Assembly: GCA_023433825.1 (NCBI GenBank)
Contig: JAEYTU010000669.1
Span: 1 to 5,170, forward strand
Source of the DNA: Planctomycetota bacterium
GTDB taxonomy: Bacteria > Planctomycetota > UBA1135 > UBA2386
Direction of reading: 5' to 3'
Length of the DNA stretch: 5,170 nucleotides
Shown: piece after piece, positions 1 through 5,170 of the stretch
How positions within the stretch are numbered: position 1 is the first letter of the stretch
Layout: the number at the start of each line of letters is the position of its first letter
Notes under the pieces: generated by a model
Told to the model about the DNA's origin: nothing
Databases searched by the model: none
Seen by the model: the letters and a program-made list of their open reading frames with translations, nothing else
Position numbers and translations under genes: made by a program

Positions 1-489
<489 letters not shown>

Positions 490-493
490 CGTC

Positions 494-497
494 GAGG
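494..497 (+). promoter_or_regulatory. Ribosome binding site of the GT-C gene at 503
   Basis: GAGG lies 5 nt before the TTG at 503, in the 13 bp gap after the gcvP stop. It is the clearest Shine-Dalgarno match in the window and it supports the TTG start over any later in-frame codon. Confidence 0.55.
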
Positions 498-502
498 CAC
501 GG

Positions 503-1936
503 TTGAACCGCGCCGCTTGGCTCGCACTGCTGGCGCTCGGCGCCGCGCTGCGGATGCGAGGGCTCGGTGTCCATTCGCTCGAACTCGACGAAGCGACGAC
601 GCTGTCGATTGCGCGCGCGTCGGACCCGATCGGCGCGCTGCTGACCGACCGACATCCGCCGCTCTCGCACCTCGCGTTCGGGATCTGGATCGAGCTGTTC
701 GGCCAGACCGAGATCGCGCTGCGACTGCTGCCGGCGCTCGTCTCGACGGCGGCGCTGGCGCTGTTCGGACGCCTCGCGTTCCGCTGGTTGGAGGCGCCGT
801 CGGCGTGGTTCGCGTTTGCACTGTTCGCCGTCGCGCCGACGCAGGTCTGGTACGGCCAGGAACTGCGAATGGTGCCGTTCGTCGTCCTCGGCACGATCGT
901 CACGCTGCTCGGCGTCGACGCGATGCTGCGGCCATCGCGGGAAGGTCCGCGCGGCGGCGCGCTGGTCGCGCTCGGCACGTTCCTGTGTTTCGGCGGTCAC
1001 TACCTCGGACTGCTCGTCGTGCCGACGGTCGTCGCGCTCGGTGTCGCCGCGGCCGCGTCGGGCGTCGTCTCGTGGTTGCGTGTCGCCGCGATCGTGTTCG
1101 CGTCGGCGGCCGGGCTGTTGCCGTGGATTCCGTGGATCGCGATCTCGATCGACACGCAGTACGCGATCTGGTTCGACGCCGGCGGTCAGGACGTCGACGT
1201 CGCGTATGTCGCCGCGCTGCCGATCCGGATGGTCCTCGTCTGGACCTCGCACGTCGACACGACGCTGCGGCCGATCGTCGGCGTCGCCGCGGGCGTGCTG
1301 TCGGCCGGACTGCTGTTGCAAGGACTGCGCTGGCTGCAACGCGGGAAGGTCTACGAAGGCTGGCCGCTGCTCGCCGCCGCCGTTCCGCTGCTGGTCGCCC
1401 TCGGTCTCGCGCTGCGTCTGCCGCCGGAGTTGCAGGCGCGCGATCTGATCGTCGCCGCACCGGGCGCGACGTTGGCGATGGCCGCGGGTCTCGGCGTGAT
1501 GCGCCCGTGGTGGCTGCGCGCGTCGCTCGCGATCTTCCTCGTCGGCGTCTGCGCGATGGTCTCGTGGAACCACGGTTCGCAGAACCTGCGCGAGGACTGG
1601 CGCGCGGCGGCGGCCGACGTCGCGGCGGCGTTCCAACCCGGGGACCGGATCGTCGTCGTGACCGGAACCCGCGAGACGCACGCACAAGCGCCGCTGCGCT
1701 ACTACCTGCGCGGTCGCGAGGACTTGCTCGCGGCGATCGTCGACGGCGCACCGTTCGTAGGCGACGGTGCGCTGCCGACGCTCGACCCGCCGCTGACGCG
1801 CGTGCATCTCGTCGTTCGCGACGCCCCGTATTCGACGCCGCTGCGCGAGCAGATCGAGGCGAAGTTCGAGCCACTGCGGCGTGGCCCCGTTCGCCATCGG
1901 ATCCAGCACATCCTGCTGCGCGTCAAGTCGAGCTGA
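503..1936 (+). CDS. GT-C fold membrane glycosyltransferase (GT39/ArnT/PMT-like)
   Basis: A 477-residue integral membrane protein, probably transferring a sugar from a polyprenyl-phosphate donor to a lipid, glycan or protein on the outer face of the cytoplasmic membrane. Visible hallmarks of the GT39/PMT/ArnT superfamily are a first hydrophobic segment (about 4-16), an acidic pair LELDEATT in the first external loop (Asp29-Glu30, the position of the catalytic or metal-binding acid in this fold), DRHPPL (49-54), and YGQELRM (117-123), equivalent to the YSQEARMY motif common in the family. About ten hydrophobic segments follow up to around residue 355. A soluble C-terminal part then begins with LREDWRAAAADVAAAFQPGD, a layout common in this group. 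The TTG start is chosen because of the GAGG 5 nt upstream and because the first membrane helix follows at once. It lies 13 bp after gcvP and is convergent with a second GT-C gene. Donor and acceptor cannot be read from the sequence. Confidence 0.88.
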   Translation: MNRAAWLALLALGAALRMRGLGVHSLELDEATTLSIARASDPIGALLTDRHPPLSHLAFGIWIELFGQTEIALRLLPALVSTAALALFGRLAFRWLEAPSAWFAFALFAVAPTQVWYGQELRMVPFVVLGTIVTLLGVDAMLRPSREGPRGGALVALGTFLCFGGHYLGLLVVPTVVALGVAAAASGVVSWLRVAAIVFASAAGLLPWIPWIAISIDTQYAIWFDAGGQDVDVAYVAALPIRMVLVWTSHVDTTLRPIVGVAAGVLSAGLLLQGLRWLQRGKVYEGWPLLAAAVPLLVALGLALRLPPELQARDLIVAAPGATLAMAAGLGVMRPWWLRASLAIFLVGVCAMVSWNHGSQNLREDWRAAAADVAAAFQPGDRIVVVTGTRETHAQAPLRYYLRGREDLLAAIVDGAPFVGDGALPTLDPPLTRVHLVVRDAPYSTPLREQIEAKFEPLRRGPVRHRIQHILLRVKSS

Positions 1937-1945
1937 CGCATCGCT

Positions 1946-1958
1946 CGGCGACTCGCCG
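1946..1958. terminator. Possible small hairpin between convergent genes
   Basis: The 25 bp between the two convergent stop codons contain CGGCG-ACT-CGCCG, a 5-bp perfect GC stem with a 3-nt loop. It could act in both directions for the two GT-C genes. There is no T-tract on either side and the stem is short, so intrinsic termination is weakly supported; short inverted repeats of this kind arise easily by chance in such GC-rich DNA. Confidence 0.25.
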
Positions 1959-1961
1959 CCG

Positions 1962-3347
1962 TCACCGCATTCGCAGCAGCAGCGTCCGCGCCTTCGGTTC
2001 CTTCGACGCGAACTCGACGACCGGTTCGGTCTCGTCCGCCAGCACGTCGTGGATCCGATCCATGCCACGGTTGAACCCGTCGAGCACGTCCTTCTCCATC
2101 CACGTCAAGACGACGTGCGTGACGCCGCGCCGCCGCAGTTCGTGCACGAACGCCGCGTCGCCGTGCGCCGCCAACACTTCCGGGAAGCCGCGCAGATGGA
2201 CCGTCTTCGTCTTCGCTTCGTGCGCGACGACGTCGGCGTCCCACGACAGCACGATTCGCGAGTCGGACGGGTGTTCGCGCAGCCACCCGAGCAGAGGCTC
2301 CAACGACGGCATCGCCGTCCGCTCGACGCGTGCGGCGGCGTCGCGCATCGGACGCTGCAGGTTGTCCGCGAGCGCTCCGACGAGCAGCAGAGAGAGCGCG
2401 ATCCGCGCCGCACCGGACGTCCGTGCGATCGCGACCGCGGCACCCGCCGCAGCCGTCACGTGCAGCGGCAACCCGTGACGGCCGCCGAACAGGAACTCGC
2501 CGCCACTCGTCGGATCCGGGTTCGCGAGGATCACGAGCAGATGGCCGACGGCGAGCCAGACGAACGGCCGCAAGCCGGCGTCGTGCCGAGCGAGCCACAG
2601 CCCGACGACGGCCGGGACGAACAGGAACCGCAGCGTTCGAAACGCCGAGCCGCGCTGAAACGGGTCGACGAACACGCCGAGGCCCTCGAACGCCGCCGCG
2701 CCGGCGACGACGAATCCAGCGACGATGCCGCCGAACAGGGCCATACCGCTCGCGCGCGGCCAGCGCGCACCGAGCACGGCAAGCAGCGGGAACACGAGTG
2801 CGACGTTCTGGAATCGCACCGCGCAGGCGAGCAGCGCGACCGCCACGGCGACGAACGGGCGCCGCGCCAGCAGCGCCGCGACGCAGCCGGCGTTCAGCAG
2901 CAGCGAGAACGCGTCGGTCTCCGGCAGCGTCGCCGCGCGCGCCGCGACCTTGTGCGTGAACATCGCGACGACGACGACGGCGGCGAGCGTCGCCGGCACA
3001 CCGAGCCCGCGCCGAAGCGCCGCCGCGACGAGCCACAGCGTTCCGATCAGCCCGAGCAGGTTGACGATCGCGCCGGTCCGTTCGACTTCGCCGGTCACCG
3101 ACGCCGGGATCGCGAGCACGTGCGGCCAGTAGTTCGCGGCGCGGAACTCCTGCGGCCATGGCGTCGGCGGACCGGGTCCGCGGCGATCGGCGAGACTCGT
3201 GAACCCGTGACCGTCGAGATGCCGCCCGACGACTTCGCAGTAGTACGCGGCGTCCTGTTCCTGATGCGCCGTGCGCGCGATCGACAGGCCGAGCGCGATC
3301 GCGAGGTACAGCGACGCGGCGACGAGCCACAGCCGGGCCGGCAGCAT
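1962..3347 (-). CDS. Predicted multi-pass membrane glycosyltransferase, GT-C-like
   Basis: A 461-residue membrane protein when started at the ATG at 3345-3347. A first helix (about 6-24) is followed by an external loop with EQDAAYYCEVVGRHLDGHGF (30-49). This matches the DExxYxxxAxxLxxGxG pattern of ArnT/PMT-type GT-C enzymes, with Asp32 as the likely functional acid. About nine more hydrophobic segments run to roughly residue 350, with a short LPETDAF motif (141-147) preceding one of them. A soluble C-terminal domain of about 100 residues contains the IVLSWDAD and VTHVVLTWMEKDVLDGFN strands, as in many bacterial GT-C proteins. The HPPL motif seen in the neighbouring GT-C protein is absent; NYWPHVLAIPA (72-82) sits where it would be expected. 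An in-frame extension to a TTG at 3434 exists, but it is rich in A/T-ending codons, has no hydrophobic segment and no ribosome site, so the ATG is preferred. Even that ATG has only a weak upstream purine stretch. Substrate unknown; a non-catalytic or flippase-like role is possible. Confidence 0.78.
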   Translation of the reverse strand: MLPARLWLVAASLYLAIALGLSIARTAHQEQDAAYYCEVVGRHLDGHGFTSLADRRGPGPPTPWPQEFRAANYWPHVLAIPASVTGEVERTGAIVNLLGLIGTLWLVAAALRRGLGVPATLAAVVVVAMFTHKVAARAATLPETDAFSLLLNAGCVAALLARRPFVAVAVALLACAVRFQNVALVFPLLAVLGARWPRASGMALFGGIVAGFVVAGAAAFEGLGVFVDPFQRGSAFRTLRFLFVPAVVGLWLARHDAGLRPFVWLAVGHLLVILANPDPTSGGEFLFGGRHGLPLHVTAAAGAAVAIARTSGAARIALSLLLVGALADNLQRPMRDAAARVERTAMPSLEPLLGWLREHPSDSRIVLSWDADVVAHEAKTKTVHLRGFPEVLAAHGDAAFVHELRRRGVTHVVLTWMEKDVLDGFNRGMDRIHDVLADETEPVVEFASKEPKARTLLLRMR

Positions 3348-3472
3348 GCGTTCGCTTCGTGCAGACCCTGTTGCAGACCCTGTTGGCGCGCCGGACAAGC
3401 CGCGCGGTTTACGGACTCGTCGCGCGCGCCGCAACGGAACGCGCTTTTGACATCGGTCGGGACGTCGCGACG
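3348..3472. promoter_or_regulatory. Divergent intergenic region, probable promoter region for both flanking genes
   Basis: This 125 bp stretch lies between the divergent starts of the membrane protein (minus) and the GT2 gene (plus). Both neighbouring frames stay open through it, but their codons here often end in A or T (GTT, GCA, GAA, GCT, TTT on the plus strand; AAA, CCA, ACA, TCT, GCA on the minus strand), unlike the strongly G/C-ending codons of the surrounding genes. This argues that it is non-coding. It must hold the promoters for both genes unless they are read from further away. A weak minus-strand candidate is TTGCGG (3434-3429), 17 bp, TAAACC (3411-3406), matching only three of six bases in each box. 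Confidence 0.5.
3360..3385 (+). repeat. Tandem 12-bp direct repeat in the divergent intergenic region
   Basis: The unit TGCAGACCCTGT occurs twice head to tail (3360-3371 and 3372-3383), and two further bases (TG) continue the 12-bp period. It begins 12 bp outside the ATG of the minus-strand gene and lies upstream of the plus-strand GT2 gene. A spacing of about one helical turn would suit a pair of regulator sites. It could equally be a recent slippage duplication. No such repeat was noticed elsewhere in the window. Confidence 0.6.
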
Positions 3473-3474
3473 AT
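3447..3474 (+). promoter_or_regulatory. Weak sigma-70-like promoter candidate before the GT2 gene
   Basis: TTGACA at 3447-3452 is a perfect match to the -35 consensus, in the most AT-rich patch of the intergenic region. The best partner is GACGAT (3469-3474) at 16 bp spacing, which matches TATAAT at only three positions (2, 5 and 6). If real, transcription would begin near 3481, so translation would start at the ATG at 3485 on a nearly leaderless mRNA and the ATG at 3473 would be excluded. A chance match is quite possible. Confidence 0.2.
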
Positions 3475-4297
3475 GCGCCGCGCGATGCGGTTCACGGTCA
3501 TCCTGAACACGTTCGAGCGGCGCCATTTCCTCGGACGTGCGTTGAAGGCGTGGGAACGCGTTCGCGGCGACTTCGAGATGGTCCTCGCCGACGACGGCTC
3601 GACCGACGGCACCGACGACCTCGTCCGCGCACTCGCGCCGGAGCTGCGCTACCCGGTCGTCCACGTGCGGCACGCGCGCGAAGGGCACCGACGCGCCGCG
3701 ATCCTCAACAAGGCCGTCCACGCAGCGCGCGAAGAGGCGATGTTGTTCACCGACGCCGACTGCCTGCCGGCGGCCGATCTGCTCGAACGTCACGCCGCCG
3801 CGTTCACGTCGCAGCGACTGCTGTGTGGCGGGTTCCTGCGGCTGTCGCCGGAGTACACGGCGACGATCGACGACGCGCGGATCGCGGCCGGCGACCACGA
3901 GCGGCAACTGACGGCGAAGGACCGCCGTCGCCTGCGCTTCCAGCACTGGAAGCACCAGTTCTACGTGTTCGTGCGCAAGGCCGGCCGACCGCACGTGATG
4001 GGCCTCAACATGGTGATCCCGCGCAGCGGGTTCGTGCGCGTGAACGGCTACGACAACCTGTTCCGCGGCTGGGGGCGCGCCGACGGCGACCTGCGCGAGC
4101 GGCTGAAGCGCGTCGGCGTGCGGCCGTGGTCGACCTGGAACTCGGCGTTGACGTTCCACATGCACCATCCGCCCGACGTCACGAAGAAGGAGCGCGCGAA
4201 CGACGCCTACGCCGACCGCGTCGAGATCCCGGCCGTCGCCGCGGACGGGTTCGCGCAGGTCGTCCCCGACGTCGTGTTCTCGACGCGGGCGAACTGA
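3473..4297 (+). CDS. Glycosyltransferase, GT2 family with galactosyltransferase-like (GT7C) C-terminal part
   Basis: A 274-residue soluble inverting GT-A glycosyltransferase, expected to move a sugar from a nucleotide donor to a growing glycan in the cytosol. The N-terminal half has the GT2 signature: strand FTVILNTFERR with a following helix, ADDGSTDGTDD (about 39-49), REGHRRAAILNKA, and the metal-binding DxD as FTDADCLP (Asp94-Ala-Asp96). The C-terminal half contains GLNMVIPRSGFVRVNGYD (177-194), GWGRADGDLRERL (199-211) and FHMHHPP (228-234). These correspond to the GWGxEDxD and histidine motifs of beta-1,4-galactosyltransferase-type and chondroitin-synthase-type enzymes. The acidic residue usual at the fifth position of GWGxED is Ala203 here; the next Asp (204) is kept. 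No membrane segment is seen. The start is uncertain: ATG 3473 has GGGA 10 nt upstream; ATG 3485 lies four codons further in, just before the first strand; a GTG at 3359 would add 38 residues of atypical codon use. The asparagine synthase gene follows after 1 bp. Confidence 0.88.
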   Translation: MRRAMRFTVILNTFERRHFLGRALKAWERVRGDFEMVLADDGSTDGTDDLVRALAPELRYPVVHVRHAREGHRRAAILNKAVHAAREEAMLFTDADCLPAADLLERHAAAFTSQRLLCGGFLRLSPEYTATIDDARIAAGDHERQLTAKDRRRLRFQHWKHQFYVFVRKAGRPHVMGLNMVIPRSGFVRVNGYDNLFRGWGRADGDLRERLKRVGVRPWSTWNSALTFHMHHPPDVTKKERANDAYADRVEIPAVAADGFAQVVPDVVFSTRAN

Positions 4298-4298
4298 C

Positions 4299-5170
4299 AT
4301 GTGCGGGATCGCAGGCGTCGTCGAGACGAGCGGGCGGAGCGTCGAACGCAGCGTCGTCGAGGCGATGACGGCGACGTTGGTGCACCGCGGTCCGGACGGC
4401 GGCGGCGTCGTGTTGCCGGCGCCCGGCGTCGGCTTCGGCCACCGGCGGCTGTCGATCCTCGACCTCGAAGGCGGCGCGCAGCCGATGGCGAACGCGGCCG
4501 GCGACGTCGTCGTGACGTTCAACGGCGAGATCTTCAACTTCCGCGAACTGCGCGACGAGTTGGCGCGCGACGGGCGCGTGTTCGTCACGCGCAGCGACAC
4601 CGAGGTGCTGCTCGCCGCCTACGAGCGGTTCGGCGTCGACGTCGTGCATCGGTTGCGCGGCCAGTTCGCGTTCGCGATCCACGACCGGCGGAAGGGGCAC
4701 GAGGAGCGCGTCCTGCTCGCGCGCGACCGGCTCGGCATCAAGCCGCTGTACTGGTCGTTCGACGACGGGCGGCTCTTGTTCGCGTCCGAGCCGCGCGCGC
4801 TGCTCGCGCATCCGAACGCGCCGCGCGACGTCGAACCGGTCGGTGTGCACCTGTTCCTGCGGTACCGCTTCGTCGCGGCGCCGTGGACGTTCTGGCGCGG
4901 CGTCCAGAAGCTCGGCCCCGGCGAGCGCTTGGTGCTGGAGCGCGGTGGCGTCCGTGTCGAGCGCTGGCACGTGCACGACCGCGCCGGCTGCGAAAGCGTC
5001 GACGACGACGACGCGGCCCGCGCCGAGTTGCTGGCGCGGTTGCAGAGCGCCGTCGAGCGGCAAGCCGTCGCCGACGTGCCGGTCGGCGCGTTCCTGTCGG
5101 GCGGCGTCGACTCGTCGACGACGGCGGCGCTGCTCGCGCGACACCTCGGCTCCGGCGTGCGGACCTACAC
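4299..5170 (+). CDS. asnB: Glutamine-dependent asparagine synthase family protein, N-terminal part (3'-truncated)
   Basis: The first 290 residues of an AsnB-type amidotransferase, open at the window edge. Met1 is followed by the nucleophile Cys2 in MCGIAGVV, exposed after Met removal, which hydrolyses glutamine. The class II glutaminase domain continues with HRGPDGGG (29-36), GHRRLSILDLEGGAQPM, FNGEIFN (Asn75-Gly76-Glu77, oxyanion and glutamine site), SDTEVLL, and ARDRLGIKPLYW. The ATP-pyrophosphatase (PP-loop) motif SGGVDSS is at 267-273, with ADVPVGAFL before it, so both active sites begin inside the window. The PP-loop lies further in than in E. coli AsnB, as in the longer AsnB/AsnO-like members of about 600-650 residues; the full length cannot be seen. 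The family makes asparagine from aspartate, but close relatives in polysaccharide and exosortase loci are thought to amidate sugars or other acids. The ATG follows the GT2 stop by 1 bp without a clear ribosome site, suggesting translational coupling. The gene symbol is by family only. Confidence 0.93.
   Translation, partial: MCGIAGVVETSGRSVERSVVEAMTATLVHRGPDGGGVVLPAPGVGFGHRRLSILDLEGGAQPMANAAGDVVVTFNGEIFNFRELRDELARDGRVFVTRSDTEVLLAAYERFGVDVVHRLRGQFAFAIHDRRKGHEERVLLARDRLGIKPLYWSFDDGRLLFASEPRALLAHPNAPRDVEPVGVHLFLRYRFVAAPWTFWRGVQKLGPGERLVLERGGVRVERWHVHDRAGCESVDDDDAARAELLARLQSAVERQAVADVPVGAFLSGGVDSSTTAALLARHLGSGVRTY

Noticed and set aside
517..2478. Long plus-strand open frame of 653 codons overlapping two GT-C genes
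   Set aside because: Its product is rich in Arg and Ala with no recognisable domain, whereas the overlapping frames have clear membrane segments and family motifs.
1702..3330. Minus-strand open frame of 542 codons in another frame of the membrane protein gene
   Set aside because: Arginine-rich composition, no motif, and it spans the convergent junction of two supported genes.
3385..3392. 8-bp palindrome GGCGCGCC as a possible operator
   Set aside because: Short GC-only palindromes are expected by chance in DNA of this composition, and there is no second copy at a meaningful spacing.
3348..3434. N-terminal extension of the minus-strand membrane protein from a TTG at 3434
   Set aside because: The extension has many A/T-ending codons, no ribosome site and a basic sequence before a normal first membrane helix. 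The ATG at 3347 is simpler.
3359..3472. N-terminal extension of the GT2 from a GTG at 3359, encoding QTLLQTLL
   Set aside because: The added 38 residues precede the usual start of a GT2 fold, use atypical A/T-ending codons, lack a ribosome site and consist partly of the tandem repeat. It is treated as non-coding, though not excluded.
1881..3506. Plus-strand open frame of 541 codons opposite the minus-strand membrane protein
   Set aside because: A charged, low-complexity shadow (Arg, Glu, Asp, Gln). The minus strand gives hydrophobic helices and G/C-ending codons.
3095..4600. Minus-strand open frame of 501 codons opposite the GT2 and AsnB genes
   Set aside because: The GT2 and AsnB proteins have full catalytic motifs on the plus strand. 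This frame has none and crosses three gene boundaries.
4179..5144. Minus-strand open frame of 321 codons opposite AsnB
   Set aside because: A shadow of the AsnB coding region, with no domain recognised and highly charged composition.

Overview
This is a GC-rich bacterial window (strong preference for G or C at third codon positions) carrying parts or all of five protein genes. No RNA gene, CRISPR array or mobile element was seen. The organism cannot be named from this sequence. The full-length (single-chain) type of glycine dehydrogenase, the high GC and the weak Shine-Dalgarno signals fit a Gram-negative, proteobacterial, myxobacterial or planctomycete-like lineage, but this is inference.

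Layout: (1) 1-489 (+) is the C-terminal 162 residues of the glycine cleavage P-protein (gcvP), a housekeeping metabolic gene. (2) 503-1936 (+) follows after 13 bp and encodes a multi-pass GT-C (GT39/ArnT/PMT-like) membrane glycosyltransferase. (3) 1962-3347 (-) is convergent to it and encodes a second, divergent GT-C-like membrane protein; only 25 bp with a small hairpin separate the two stop codons. (4) 3473-4297 (+) is divergent from gene 3 across a 125 bp intergenic region and encodes a cytosolic GT-A fold glycosyltransferase (GT2 N-terminal part with a galactosyltransferase-like C-terminal part). (5) 4299-5170 (+) starts 1 bp after gene 4 and is the first 290 residues of a glutamine-dependent asparagine synthase family protein, cut by the window edge.

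Genes 2 to 5 look like part of a surface-glycan locus. The two GT-C proteins would use polyprenyl-phosphate sugars at the membrane. The GT2/GT7C enzyme would use nucleotide sugars in the cytosol. The AsnB-type amidotransferase, probably translationally coupled to the GT2, could amidate a glycan or simply make asparagine. The joint pathway is inference from gene content. Nothing here is clearly an undescribed system. The points most worth a second look are the GT2-AsnB coupling, the altered GWGxED motif of the GT2, and the tandem 12-bp repeat between the divergent genes.
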